A stretch of 64,000 nt of DNA from Sphagnum compactum (Eukaryota; Bryophyta; Sphagnopsida; Sphagnales), in assembly GCA_965153455.1 (NCBI GenBank), contig OZ234501.1:8742001-8806000 (forward strand). The letters run 5' to 3'. The position numbers and the translations under genes are program-made. The number at the start of each line of letters is the position of its first letter. Within the stretch, counting starts at the first letter, position 1. Under the pieces are notes generated by a model, which saw only the letters and a list, made by a program, of their open reading frames with translations, was not told the DNA's origin and did not search any database. Of this stretch, positions 1 through 12,196 are shown piece after piece.

Positions 1-145
1 AAGATCTCGGAAATTGTCATAGGTAGGTAGGTTGGAGCTGATCACCGAAATATAGCAGGATTCTTAATTGTTTTACTTTTCTCTCTCTGACCTCTATATG
101 GCCAAATTTGGCTAATTCCTCTTGTGGGTGATGGCCAGTACAATC
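1..145 (+). repeat. Dispersed AT-rich repeat, family A (partial copy)
   Basis: This segment contains the recurring string ATGGCCAAATTTGGCTAAT followed by a GTGATGGCC-like tail. Related text occurs near 20.07-20.22, 21.69-21.81, 50.18-50.43, 50.48-50.71 and 51.2-51.46 kb. It has no coding capacity. The window edge truncates the copy, so its left end is unknown. Confidence 0.5.
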
Positions 146-182
146 ACAAAACTGAAAAACAAACCCCTGATCGCAACCTTAG

Positions 183-338
183 GCCCACTTTAGACGAGGG
201 TCCAGGGTCCAATTTCCTAGGAACCAATTTGGACTTATTTGAAGCAAATTGAATCCTTGATTTGGACTATACCTTGGTCCCTAGCCTGATTCTTGGTTCT
301 CCAAATCAGGAGCTCTCCTTTTAGCACTGTTTTTTGGT
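183..338 (+). repeat. 156-bp near-perfect inverted repeat, left copy
   Basis: Positions 183-338 match the reverse complement of 28771-28926 with a single base difference near the right end (G here, the equivalent of A there). The flanks on both sides are unrelated, so the block is discrete. I see no terminal inverted repeats or target-site duplication. It lies about 180 bp before the start codon of the maturase-like gene. Confidence 0.9.
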
Positions 339-515
339 ATTATCATCGTCATGTCAGTGCAAATAGGTTAAGCAGCTCTCTCATCCCCCGTTTTCGTCCT
401 TTCTTTTCCGTTTCCTCCAAAACTTTACTTAACCAAAAAGCGATGCTCAGGCGAAACTGTGCAAACAGATCACAGAAGCGAAGAATCGAGCCCACAGCAA
501 TCGTAGTGAGCAACG

Positions 516-588
516 ATGGCGAGGACGGGGAGGGTTGCAGCTCGTCTCTTCTCTTCGCTCTCCTCATCGCGGCCTCCTTTCGAGGTTT

Positions 589-625
<37 letters not shown>

Positions 626-2160
626 GACAATGAATTTTCCTTGAGAGAACCTATGTTTTAGGGTTTTCTTCGCGTTCACATCCTGATGGATCTCAATGCT
701 GGCATCGTTGATGAACATGGAATTGGCAGCGAGGAGATCAAAAAGGTGCACAGAACTTTTGTCACGACTTTCAATGCAAGTATTCCTCTCTATTTGACCC
801 CCGGATCTACAAAACTGCATACCGGAAAGTGCAGTCACATTCGAGGAAGAGGCCAATGCGAGGAGGAAGCGGTGGTAAGTTGGAGCTTGATGTCTTCAAC
901 GTGAGGGTGATTCCTTCCATTATCAATCAAATGAAGGACAGGTCTTTTCAGTTTCAACCTTTACATAAAGAGTTTGTTCAACAAGGGAATGCGAAAATGT
1001 TGCCGGTTGGAACTCCATCGATTTTGGACAAAGTGGTCCAGGAAGCCTTCAGAAGTATGCTTGAGCCGGTTTTTGAACAGAAGTTTTCAGAGTTAAACTT
1101 TGGATACAACCCTGTCCAAACTGCATTTTCAACACTGAGAGACATCCGAAGCTGGACTGGCACCACTTGGCTGATTGCAGGAAGTAAAACTGGAATTTTA
1201 GATTCTATGGACCATGAGATTTTGGGAAACCTAATCAAGAAAGAAGTGAAGGATCAACAGATTCTGGACTTGTACCAGAAGCTTGTTCGTGCAGGACTTG
1301 TGAACAATAGCAAGCAACAGCACCACAACTTAACTGGTGTGTCTAAAGGCAGGATCCTTTGGCCTTTGTTTGTTAACATCTACTTGCATGAATTTGATGT
1401 CTGGTTAAAGAAACTCACTTTGAGAATTTCAACGGGTGATGATGCCTTGAACCTGGGCTTTGAAAATGCTCTGGATACTTGTCAGAATTTAAGCCTGGAG
1501 AGAGTAAAGGTGGAGGCTCAAGGCAAGCACAATCAGGAAGTGACAACAAAGGTGCATACTGAGATTCACTATGCCCGATATGCAGATCAGTGGGTGGTAG
1601 GAGTAGATGGCCCTAAGAGATTGGCAGTCCAAATCAAAGATGAAATCTTGATGTTTCTGACCAAGGATTTGAACCTGCAATTGTGCAAAGATGACATCAC
1701 AATCACACATTTAGGCAGTGACAAAGCTAAGTTCCTTGGGACTTTAATAGGCACCAGGAACAAGAAGTATACAGAAAGCTTGGTTAAAGGGAGAGCAGAA
1801 CGTGCATTTGGTAGGATCTTCTTGGAAGCACCAATAAATGAGCTTGTGCAAAAACTGGTGGATCGAGGGTTTGCCAATGACCATGATTGGCCCCGAGGGA
1901 TGAGTGCATGGATTCATTTAGAGCCAGAGGAAATCATGCGACGGTATAGAGCAATAACCCAAGGGCTATTGAGATACTACTCCATGGTGGACAATAAAAA
2001 CATGATGCGGCGAATAATTTGGATTCTGAGATTCTCAGCTGCCTTCACGCTGTGTAGGAAGTGGCGAATATCTACAGCAGCTTTGTTCAGGAAACTAGCA
2101 ACAACACAGGGATTGGGTGACTTCATCATAAAGCCACCAAAACCAAGTGAAAGGTGGTAA
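516..2160 (+). CDS. Nuclear group II intron maturase-like protein (nMAT type), organelle-targeted
   Basis: Predicted splicing factor for organelle group II introns, related to plant nMAT proteins. Exon 1 is 516-584 and encodes MARTGRVAARLFSSLSSSRP, an Arg/Ser-rich presequence-like start. A GT-AG intron (585-780) opens with a TC microsatellite. Exon 2 (781-2160) continues in phase, giving about 482 aa. The RT region has a motif-4-like segment (GRILWPLFVNIYLHEFD). The YADD box reads YADQ (residues 290-293), and the motif A region (157-171, GSKTGILDSMDHEIL) seems to lack its first aspartate, so polymerase activity is probably lost. A maturase domain X follows at 410-479 (LLRYYSMVDNKN; RFSAAFTLCRKW). 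No HNH domain is seen. At 482 aa it is shorter than the roughly 700-aa nMATs I know. A different acceptor (after 729 or 753) would also keep the frame, and an upstream out-of-frame ATG exists at 443. Confidence 0.8.
591..622. repeat. (TC)n microsatellite at the start of the maturase intron
   Basis: An uninterrupted TC dinucleotide run begins six bases after the predicted splice donor of the maturase-like gene. Similar CT/GA runs occur near the 5' parts of several other genes in this window. Confidence 0.95.
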
Positions 2161-5100
2161 ACTTGATGTTGAGCTGTCTCTCAAAGAGTACTCGGGTTCT
2201 GTGAACTCCACTTAAGGTGAGTAAGATGTTTTGTCTGCCAGCGAAGAGGTACTTGAAAGGGTGCAAACGTGTTCAAAAGCAAATTGTTCAATGCAGTTGT
2301 ACATCTAGTGTCTTTGTGGGCAGTAGCCTCTTGACATGTACCTATGCAAAATCTGAGCATTGTGGATGTGCAGAGAGTGTTGAACAGGAGTCAGATTATT
2401 GGAATTTGATGCTTGTGGGATATGCCATCCACAGGCATGCTAGAGAAGACACTTCTGACAGATGTGGCAAGGTGTAGAGATGGAATGGAGCATAAGGTAG
2501 GGTTTGAATCCTTTTGCTCATTAGGTCACTAAGTCATTGCTCTTTTTAGCTTGATTATAGTGGCATGCTTTACATAACCCTGAAGTTCAGTCCTGGGTGC
2601 TTTATTAGTGTTCATGTATTTCTATTAGGTCAGGAGCTGTATGGTTGATTACTTTCTTGCATAGAGAAATGTCTTTTCAACATCAATTCTGTGTATATAC
2701 AGTAGATAGACTGAGGATGGTAATTTCTGTAAGAATCAGATTTGCCAAAGTGAGCAAACTACTGGGTTAGTTGAATGACCATGGCCAGGTTTGCTGTGCT
2801 AATCATGTGTGGAATCCTTGGATTTTTTGTGATTCTGATGAGATGACTTGGTGCTGGTTCTGTTCACAGGCTTCCAAGGCTCACTGTGGAAGGGGCACCA
2901 TTCAACATTGAGATCAGCATAAATCACATTGGTTGGATTGAGTCCTTCAAAAGGTACTGACAAATACCAGTGCCAATTAAGTTCACAGTAATTGTTGACT
3001 CAGCTGTAGTGTAAGTCATTTGGACATGAATCATAGGATGTGTTAGACCTGGGCTCCCAGGGAAACTTTTAGGAATTTGCTTCAGCTGATGCACTGATGT
3101 AGATTTCGGTGTTGTAAGTTTTTCCAACAGGCCAGAGGAATGTTTTTGTTGGACAAACTTAGCAATACAATACTCCTCTTCTTTGTACCTTGTTATTCTG
3201 CACAGAGGAAACCATAAGTGACAGCTCACCTTTTAGGGTATAGAGATTCTGACCATCACCTCTTGATAGACCAGAATGCTGTACAAACCTCATGAGTCCT
3301 TATACTATTCTAAGACCTTGATGGGAGTCTAATCTCTTCCTCCATTTCTGATTCTAAAGCTTGTGGATACTATACTTCTCTCTGATGATTTTAGACACTG
3401 CACTTACCACTGATAGTCAGCAGAATTTGTCGAAATATTTAATTATTTCTAAAATGGGTCTGGCAGCCCCAATTTGAATATTCCAGAATTTTGACAATTG
3501 AGTATAAGCACACAAGACCCCACAGAGAATTTTGAATGTATAGTGGTAAGTGGTAATTCTCTTGGGTAACCCTGGTGAGGATTCTCTGTAACCCAGTGGA
3601 CTTGGATGGTGTCCAATATTCAGCAGGTTCAGAGATCAGTTCTTGGGAAATCAGACAGGATCACATCAATAGTTTTATCTTTTCTGATTCTCTCTCTTGA
3701 GAATTTTTTTGACTGGGAACATGAAAAAAAGGTCTGATAGGTGCCAAATTTGCTGAAATTGTTCCTACAGGATTACAATATCACAGAAACCTCAAATTAA
3801 TGTCAGCATTATGTTCATCACCAACAATGTGTGCTAACTTATCTTGGAAACCATTGCTTGTTTGAAGTTATTCGAATTACTTTGAATTTCATCATTTGGA
3901 TTTACAGAAATGAAGTTAGGTCAGTTTAAAATTGGGGGTATGGAACAAAGAGATCAATCTGGTCCAATTGCTTATATAAACCAGAGTTATCTAATAGCAT
4001 TGACAGTTCTTGTGTAAGAGATTGTAATACTGAAGAACAAATTCGGAAATGGGATTTTTCTAACTTTCAAAGTTGTGGCCAAAGTGTACTTCAAATTATT
4101 TTGGGAAAATGAACAAAACCATGGAAATCTTGTGTTCTTGAGGATTTGAGGAACTTTTAATGGGATGGTTATGTAATACACCAAGAATATGGATCTAATT
4201 GAATAGCTTATTGAACTTTCACCTCTTCATTTCAAATTCAAATAGTATGTGGAATGAGAATGAATATTAGGAAAACCTTCGAACTGAGAATGTTATACCC
4301 ACACAATCTTGGTATGTACCCCATCCAAAAAGAGGGTTGGTTGCAATGTCAAAAACAAACGCACTTAAAAAAGGTGATGGGCAATGTGACAACAAACATG
4401 GATATAATTTCATTTCCCACATGAAAAAAATGACATCTCTTTAACCTTAAACCTAAACCCCACCTCCACCCTAAAACCCTAAACCCTAACTTACTTTAAA
4501 TTCCCTACTCCTAAACCCTTAAGAATTGGACTGGAACGTTATATGAATAACCTACCTAAATATCAAAACTTTAGATTTAAAAAAGACCCAATTATCAATG
4601 AATCAATATCTCAAATTTAATATCCGAAAATTAGGGTATCAACCTGAATTGCACCCTAGGTGATATCTAATTAGTTATTTGACTGATAACCAGCTAAGAA
4701 TTGGCTCAATTATAGACTAAGGTTTGTACTTGCCTAACACTTGCTAATAGATAATGGATATCGAATACTAATTTTTTGTTTCTTTGTGGATATTCTCATT
4801 GTTTTGACTTCAACAATAGGATTTTGACCCAAATAAACCAAATTTAAGTGGAAAAATGACCCAGATTCACCTAGAGTTTACATGTATAAAGGTGTAGGAA
4901 TGATTTGTTGTAATTGGTTCAAGAAGAAATAAAAAATGTTGGCTGCACATGAATGAAATTTGACCTAAATGGTTAGCCAAGTTTAGGGCAAGGTAATGAA
5001 AACCAACTTGTTGGATTATCAATTGAAAAACCCACTATAGATCCTATTGCCTAATATTAAGTTTGAAAATAATTACCCATTCCCATTGGTCTAGTATCAC

Positions 5101-6115
5101 TTTGAGAAAAAAATGAGTACCTTGCCTGGATTAGGGTGTGAAGACCCATTTTTACACTAGGTAGGTTATGTATAAGGAAACCTTTTTTTAATATAATTCA
5201 TAATTTTTTAAATTTTCATTTTCAATTGCAACGAGGGGAAAGTTCTGTGGCTATTCAAGTTGTTGCTCTAGTTTCCTTTAATTTATGTCCAACAACATGC
5301 GTCCAAACACCTTATGTGTTCTTTACTTACCAAACGAGGTAGTTCAATATCTCTTCATTTGCCCATGCCTTTAAGTACAACAAAATAACTAAAACTTACC
5401 TTGACATAATATTAGGTGGTTCTCAAGTTGAGTATTTTGAAAACTAACCTTTTTTTTTATAATGGGTGAGTGTTAGGAGGTTATAAGGTTAGGTATTTGA
5501 AAAATCAAACCTTATGCATAATAGGAAAATATTGCCAAAAATAATACCCAACTAAATTGATGATTGGGGGTATTATTTATGATTTGATGATACTAAGCAA
5601 ATCCATTGAATTTTTAAAACCCAGTTATTTGATACCTTGTGTCACATTATAAAAAAATCTTTGTGTTAATGCCTTACTTGATTGGTTATTTATAAAATCA
5701 ATATCTAGCCAACACTAGAAATAGTGACATAATCTCTCTTTTCATTTGGTAAAAAGTTAGATAATTTTATTATTCTCTAATCATCACATCTTTTGCATTA
5801 GAGTAATTCCCCTTCAACTTATACAACTACTTAATAAAAGAGTTTTTCTTCAAGGAAAAGATAGTGTTGTCTAGATTGAACCTTCAAGTTTTGAAAAGAA
5901 TGTCTTGAAGGTTTGCTACAATTGGTTTTTAATTTAATAAAAGCCTTGATGTTGTTCTAAGCCCTATTCTTGAAATCCCTAAGTTTCATATCTGAATCTA
6001 GTTCGATTCCTCAAAACAATTGAGTTTTGGGTCTAGTTTAGAGTTCAATTTTGGCTCCAAATTGTAGTAAAGCTTCAAGTTGGAGTTGCCAGAATCAAAA
6101 TTGTCTATTTAAAAA
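2161..6115. other. Non-coding 3' flank and AT-rich intergenic DNA
   Basis: No convincing coding exon was found. The first part is presumably 3' UTR of the maturase-like gene. From about 3.4 kb the sequence becomes AT-rich with scattered short open frames that lack codon bias or recognisable motifs. A degenerate telomere-like tract lies near 4.44-4.52 kb. Confidence 0.6.
4440..4515. repeat. Degenerate interstitial telomere-like repeats
   Basis: The tract has variants of the plant telomere unit CCCTAAA, such as AAACCCTAAACCCTAAC, mixed with diverged units. It is short and imperfect, so it is an interstitial remnant rather than a telomere. Confidence 0.7.
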
Positions 6116-6446
6116 GTTGACTTCAGTTTGCTATAAAAAGAGGGAAGAAAAAAGAGTCACTGGAAGAGAGAGAGAGAGAGGAGGAAAAAAATGTGGGCTT
6201 TGCGCTGTTTGTGTGGTATTAGAATTAGGGTTTAAACGATGCTTTCAGCCGCTGTTTTCGATACCTAGTTGGCCCTCATTTGTGATGAGGAATGTTGACT
6301 TCAGTTTGACAGAAAAGTAGGGGAGAAAAAGAGAGAGAAAGGGTCACTCCGAGAGAGAGAGAGAGGAGAGGAAATTGGGGGCATTGCGCTGTTTGTGTGA
6401 TATAAAAATTAGGGTTTAAATCATGGTTTGGACCGCTGTTTTTGAT
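6116..6446. repeat. Imperfect direct duplication (period about 178 bp) upstream of the FolD gene
   Basis: Two copies start with GTTGACTTCAGTTTG at 6116 and 6294. Each carries a GA-rich microsatellite, the string GCGCTGTTTGTGTG and an AGGGTTTAAA telo-box-like element. A TATAAAAA motif (about 6132) is present only in the first copy. The pair lies 340-670 bp before the FolD start codon, so it may be promoter sequence, but the transcription start is not known. Confidence 0.8.
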
Positions 6447-6781
6447 GAGGAAAGAGAACAGCCAGCAATCCCCATGTGGACGCCATGCGATCATATATTT
6501 CATCTATGTACTACTACTCATCACTTTGCGCGACGTGTAAGACCATGTGTCCACTGCACACCATGATCGCGCGGCGTCGCCGTCCTGCACTAGACACCAC
6601 ATTCCTTCGCGCATACACAAAACGATAAAAACCAATAGCTACGAACTTAGCTCCCTCTCGCACTGCACACTTCATTCAACCTCTGTTGTGTGTTGTGTGC
6701 ATGCGCGTTTTGTTCCTTTTTTTTTTTCTCGTTCGTTTCTTGTGTGTTTGTTAACTTATACCTTGCTTCGGAACGGTAAGT

Positions 6782-9417
6782 ATGTATCCATCTCATGCCT
6801 GTTATCTGTTTTTCGTCAATGGTCTGCGCTCAACGTCGTCTTCCCTGCCGTTGTCGTGGTCGCGGTCCCTGGGTTCATGGAGCTGCTGTTTCTTCCAGGC
6901 GATTTATCCCCGTTCATTGGCAACAGGTACCCATGTTTGGGTTGTGATTTTTATTTTTTTAAGTTTTTTTCGTTGGGTTTATGGTGGAAGGGGGATTTTT
7001 TGTTCGCTGTTTTAGCAGCTGATGAGAACGGAAATTTTGAAGGTTGTCTCTGTTTTTTTTCGGTTTTTCGATTGTCATTTTGGTAGTAATGAATGTGGTT
7101 GGCTCTTTGCTACCATTTTGCGTGTGTGTAAGACGAGCGAGACAGGAATTCTGAAACGAATTACAGAAGTTACAAATAAACCAATTGAAAGAGAAACGAC
7201 ACATCAAGTCATTCTTCACTTAGGGGGCTTTAGACTCGTTGGTAGAAGAATTTCTTGTCCGGTTGCCAGCTGAGTTCCTGCCATCAGAACATGTACACTT
7301 CTGGAAATTTAGTGGTGAACCCTGGACGTGGAGCGTGGCAGACAAGGCTGTGAGACATGAGAGGAGGGACTGGCCGTGCGAGAATGAAGAATAGGATGAC
7401 TGGAACACATGCTAAGGGGAGCAAGCTACATAACAGATGTGGGTAATAAGGTGGATTCATGCATGCAGTCCTTGCTCAGATAATGGAAGGCTGTGGGTTG
7501 TTTTCTTCAGGTGCAAGACAAGCTTATGCCACAGATACTCTTGTTGCACCCAAACAAAACCGGCCTCCTTTGCTGGGTTGGGACACTAAAGATGTGTGGA
7601 AGCCTCCACTTGAGTTGCCACCATGCCCGTCGATCCTTCATGAAGAGGGTAAGACTTGTGACAAAAGTCTTTCAGGGTGTACTTGCCTTCCCTGGTTCTT
7701 TAGTGTACAATGACATAACAGTAATGTGTTCATGCAAGGGTTCTGGGATCCTTCATGTTCTAAAAAACTAGTAAAATTATGCATTGGGTTTAGGGTTTTG
7801 GGCCAATTCTTCATTCAGTTGCTCTGAGATTTTGGGGCATTTCCAAATGATTAGAGCCCATGTACTCAGATGCTGGCCCATTTTGCATTCAACTTTTGTA
7901 TGCTGGTGGATCACTGATTGGAAGAACCTGTTGGTTTTCATGAGGCTCGGGTGCTGATGTTTGGGGGGGGGGGGTGTGGTGGTGTCCATGTGTACATGCA
8001 GTGACTGTCACAGACCCAGCTGCAAGCATCATTGATGGGAAAGCTATTGCTCAAGAAATTCTTTGGGAGATTTCCAAGGAAGTGGAGCAGATGAAAAAGT
8101 CAGTGGGGAAAGTTCCAGGTCTTGCAGTGGTCTTGGTGGGATCACGCACAGACTCAGAAACATATGTGCGAAGCAAAAAGAGGGCCTGTGAGGAAGTAGG
8201 GTTTCAATCATTTAGCATTACTTTACCAGACGAATCACCTGAGGCTGAAGTTGTGCGTCATGTCAAGAGATATGATGATGACCCCCTTGTCCATGGAGTT
8301 CTTGTGCAGCTTCCCCTCCCAGAGGTAGTTATATTTTTGCTGTGCTGAATGACACAATTTTTTCTAGTTTCCACAATCTGGCCCAGCTCTGTCAGAATAC
8401 GGGATCTACCATGGGTTAAGTGGAGGCATGTCTTGTGGTAAGGAATGACCTAGTGGCTGATATTTGTGACGTTTGGATTGCCATGTAGCACATGTCTTCA
8501 GAGAGAGTGGTGGGCACAGTGAGCATGGAGAAGGATGTGGATGGTTTCCATCCCATGAACATGGGAGGCTTGGTCATGCAAGGCCGGACACCACTCTTTG
8601 TTGCATGCACTCCAAGAGGCTGCATTGAGTTACTGCTGCGCTCAGGAGTGGAGATGGCAGGCAAGCATGCTGTTGTTATAGGTCGGAGCAATATCGTGGG
8701 CATGCCTGTGGCTCTGCTCCTACAGGTGTCATGTGGCATCCTGTAACCTATGCAAGTGCATTCTGCATATGATTTGCTGGATGCATTTGTCAAATCTGAA
8801 GTATTGAGGGATATTGCTCTTTCTTCTCCAAGATGTTGATATAGGCTTGTATACTATTAAGTTGGTGTTGTAGTTGCACATATTTGTTCCTCAGCCATCT
8901 CTGTTTGCATTGATTGGACCTAACATTAGAGCAGGGTGGTTGCAGCGGCAAAATGCAACTGTGACAGTGGTTCATTGTCATACACCAGATCCTGCAAGAA
9001 TTACTAGGACTGCAGACATTGTAATTGCAGCAGCAGGAGTGCCCTGCATGGTGCGAGGCAGTTGGCTGAAACCTGGGGCTGTTGTAATTGATGTTGGCAT
9101 CAATGCAATAGAGGTTTGTTTTTGAACCTTTCTCTTATCTATTGGTGCTCCAAACCGTTCATGGAGGTGTCCTGTGACAGGTTCTTAGGATAACGATTAC
9201 CATCAAGGCTAAATATTGAGTTATCCAATGTCAATGACAGAGTGCAGATTCCAAGGAGGGCTACCGGTTGGTGGGAGATGTGTGCTACCCAGAAGCTTGT
9301 CAAGTGGCATCAAAAATTACACCAGTGCCAGGGGGTGTCGGGCCAATGACCATTGCCATGCTGCTTTCCAATACTCTTGAGTCAGCCAAACGTGCATATG
9401 GACTTTCAGATGCTTAA
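6782..9417 (+). CDS. FOLD: Bifunctional methylene-THF dehydrogenase / methenyl-THF cyclohydrolase (organelle-type FolD)
   Basis: Interconverts 5,10-methylene-, 5,10-methenyl- and 10-formyl-tetrahydrofolate in one-carbon metabolism. Six exons fit by phase: 6782-6926, 7511-7648, 8002-8324, 8489-8725, 8946-9113 and 9241-9417, giving about 395 aa. The start is the first ATG after an in-frame stop; the Ser/Arg-rich N-terminus leading to [14 protein letters not shown] looks like an organellar presequence. The catalytic part starts near [10 protein letters not shown]. It contains [14 protein letters not shown] (the Lys at about 153 fits the family catalytic lysine), [20 protein letters not shown], the nucleotide-binding [16 protein letters not shown] and the C-terminal [16 protein letters not shown]. 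Exons 3-6 are secure. Exons 1-2 rest on phase agreement and presequence character. A GGTAAGTATG string overlaps the start codon, so part of the 5' end could be spliced differently. Mitochondrial or plastid location cannot be separated by eye. Confidence 0.9.
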
Positions 9418-10284
9418 TGGCTTCAAGTTTAAAGGAATCATCCTGTTTGGGGTCAGTATTTAACACCATAGCATAGGAGTATGCAAAAACCTATTTAGGA
9501 TGTAAGCCTGGACCACAGCATGAGTTTTAGTATTGCTTCGAGAAGCTTGCAGTAGAAAGATAATTGATTACTACAAAATGACAACTAACATTTTTGAGGA
9601 GCCCCTGAAAAGATGCACATGCTGGTGCTCATTTTTTTACATGTAGCATTCCATTGGCAAATTGAAGGTAGCCATGAAGGTGATCAACACAGGACCTGTA
9701 GGATTTTAGGTACGATGGATTAGGTTTGGGAATATTTTTTAGCACTGACAAACTTTTTTAGAAGAAACATAGGACATTCATTTTGTGTGCCTCAGAGATG
9801 CATAGAACCTCTGTAGACAACAGAGCACAAGAGTGGATTCGAAGGCTGCTTCAAATCAGTTTTTGAAAGGTACCAGGAAAGGATTTTGCCTAGCTGATGC
9901 TAAGATCAGGCTGGTAGAATTGTTTTGTTAGCTATTGCACACATAAATAGCATATGGAAAATGGGTCCTTCGCACTTTGACAAACATACTCCTGCTCCTT
10001 CCAACCTTTGATGAAATACAGTTCTCAGAGAGAGAGAGCTGTTTGGAGATTTGTCATCACACCCAAGTTCATGAGGGGATTTGATGGGTAATTAAGTTGG
10101 AAGAGTTTTTCAGTCTTTCAATTGCTGAAATCCTCCATCAACTGTGTAATGGACAAGAACATCAGGCACAGTTCAGGTCCATTTAAAGTTGTTGGGTATG
10201 CCTATGCTGACCCATGTCGCCATCCATTACTGGTCTTGGCACCTTGGCCAGCATAACCTTCACATTATTGAACAAGTCTTTTGA
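9418..10284. other. 3' flank of FolD, no gene seen
   Basis: This stretch lies between the FolD stop codon and the end of a minus-strand open frame. It presumably holds the FolD 3' UTR. I see no coding exon or RNA gene. Confidence 0.5.
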
Positions 10285-10762
10285 TTAGTTGGTGAACTTT
10301 AAATGATAACATGGTGTTTCAGACCCATGTTTATCACATGGTGCTTCAGACCCATTTGAGTAAGGCTCAGAATGGTCATTGAAAGAACACGAATCCAGCA
10401 AGAAATGGGTGTTGTGAAGGAGAGGACTGACGTACATACCATAAAAGCGGTAGAAATTGTAGCGTTCGCTAGGAGCTAGAGTGCGAGTACTTGTCGACGG
10501 TGCAGATGAAACTGGCCTTGCATCATACCTAGGTTGCTTGTGGTGGAGAGTAGAATCTTCAACAATTTTGCGCTTATTATTATTATATTTACTTCTGCTG
10601 CTAACTCCTCCCCTTCCACTTGAAGAATAAGACTCTGTCTTCTTACTACTTGACGGTCTGTAAACGGCCGTTGTTTTATGGCGAAGTGGTCGAATCAGCT
10701 TCTTGTTGTTCTCCCTTCCTGCATCTCTCCCTGGATCTGGACAAACAGTCTCTATCGAGAAT
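10285..10762 (-). CDS. Unidentified Ser/Lys-rich reading frame or exon
   Basis: An open minus-strand frame begins after a CTCTCTCTGCAG acceptor-like site at 10763. It encodes a basic, Ser-rich, probably disordered segment (LIRPLRHKTTAVYRPSSSKK, then GRGGVSSRSKYNNNKRKI, ending with SERYNFYRFYG). A good donor (G followed by GTATGTACG) lies at 10440/10439, so the exon may end there. Alternatively the frame runs to a stop at 10285 through a short duplicated Gly-Ser-Glu-Ala/Thr-Pro-Cys phrase. A TATAAAA string lies just upstream on this strand (10797-10803), so this could also be a first exon, but there is no ATG in frame early on. I do not recognise the protein. It is not clearly joined to the exons at 11.3-12.1 kb, which reach their own stop. 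Confidence 0.35.
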
Positions 10763-11343
10763 CTGCAGAGAGAGAAGAACAAATTTCAAACTCGCATTTT
10801 ATAGAGTTCATGTGTAGATGCCAATTATATAGTTCTGATCCAATGAAATCATATTGAAAGAAATCATGCTTCTGGGTTGGTAAGAGAGGTGAATCCCCTA
10901 ACACAAGGCAAGATTCACAAGGAGCCTATGGGGAACTCTCTCATGGAAAATACTGCTATATTTCTTTATTAGATTCCAGTTTCAATTACACTATTCAGAG
11001 AATATGAAAGATGAGGTATTAATGGCATAATCCCATGTCCCTCTTCATTGACATTTACAATAAGGTTGAACAAACTAAATTCATATGCCCATAGATTGCC
11101 CCTTGTCATTTCCTTTCATCTTCCCATAGATTCAGCTTGTCACTCATCTTTTCCTGCATCTCAGCTTGAATTTATGTTTTCCCCTCATAGCAGTAAATTT
11201 GACATAAAAAACAGTGCACTTTTTCACTTGAGGTCATGTGGGACGTCCTCACAGGCCCCATGTGATATATATTGCACAGATGTGAAAAGAACAGATGCAC
11301 AAAACTAAACGCGAAAAGGAGAGGAGGATGAGCATTGAGAAGA

Positions 11344-12069
11344 TCATGAGACTTGCGTTGGGAGGCTGGAAGATGCATTGACAAGTGTTCCAATAGGACA
11401 AGTCGGTGTTAATTGTTTCACCCCTCGAGGCTTAGGACCAGAGCGTGGGAAACCTTCTCCTCCATTGAAAACATTTGGGGTTGTTGGTGCATATGGATCC
11501 ACTTCCACCACTCCTACTTTATGTGGGCACTGATTGACCCTGGCAGATCCAGCTCCAAACTTCCCTGGTCCTAGAAATTCTGAAAAACAGCAAACCACAC
11601 ACAATCACTGTAAACACCCACTCTGGGCATGAACCAATTTGAACCAATTCTTTGATCCTTTCAGTAATAACCTCTTTCCATACACAGTGCCGCAATGAAT
11701 GCTCAACATCTTCTCATCTGCTGGAAGATGGAGTCAAAAAATGCAAATGCAAAATAAAACTCCTGATCTGCAGTAAACACACAAAACATCATGCTTGCAC
11801 TTAGGCAGAGATTCACTTTGTTATGAACTGAGTTATGGACACTGCTTTTTCACATCAAATCTAGTCATGAAGATAGGGGATTAAGTTTGTAACAGAAACA
11901 AATGGTCCAACATTTCAAAAATGTATAGTTTCATACCATCTCTGCAGGGCATGGGAAGTCCTGCATTTATGCGCATGGTCTTGATCTGGTCCCGACAATC
12001 CTCCAGCTCTTTACTCATGGATGCACATATTTGTTCACACTCCTTGTGTGTGCTTTCTTGATTGACAAC
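11344..12069 (-). CDS. Last two exons of an unidentified gene
   Basis: Two minus-strand exons join in phase: 12069-11937, then 11579-11344 with the stop. They have good acceptors (CACCAG; CTGTTTTTCAG) and a good donor (GATG then GTATGA). Together they give 122 aa: a charged, probably helical part with cysteines (THKECEQICASMSKELEDC), then a Gly/Pro-rich tail (RDEFLGPGKFGAGSARVNQ ... VEVDPYAPTTPNVFNGGEGF ... QLTPTCPIGTLVNASSS). The phase match and coding look support a real gene, but I do not recognise the family. Upstream exons may lie at 12.2-13.9 kb. Confidence 0.45.
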
Positions 12070-12196
12070 CTGGTGCCCCACAAGTCCAATTTGTTCTCAC
12101 AAATTAGATGGGATATTTTTTCCCCACTTGCAGCTGTAGGTTCACACTTCTCTGTAACTTTATGAATAGAATTCCCCTATTATGTTTGGCACAAGC

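Noticed and set aside
293-661. Open frame of 122 codons overlapping the maturase exon 1
   Set aside because: It runs through the TC microsatellite and is out of frame with the RT domain. The presequence-like frame starting at 516 splices in phase instead.
6547-7086. 179-codon hydrophobic frame upstream of FolD
   Set aside because: It overlaps the predicted FolD first exon in another frame and its phase at the 6926 donor does not fit exon 2.
7357-7442. Basic short frame considered as the FolD first exon
   Set aside because: Splicing at its GTAATAAG donor would break the frame at 7511, whereas the 6782-6926 exon joins in phase.
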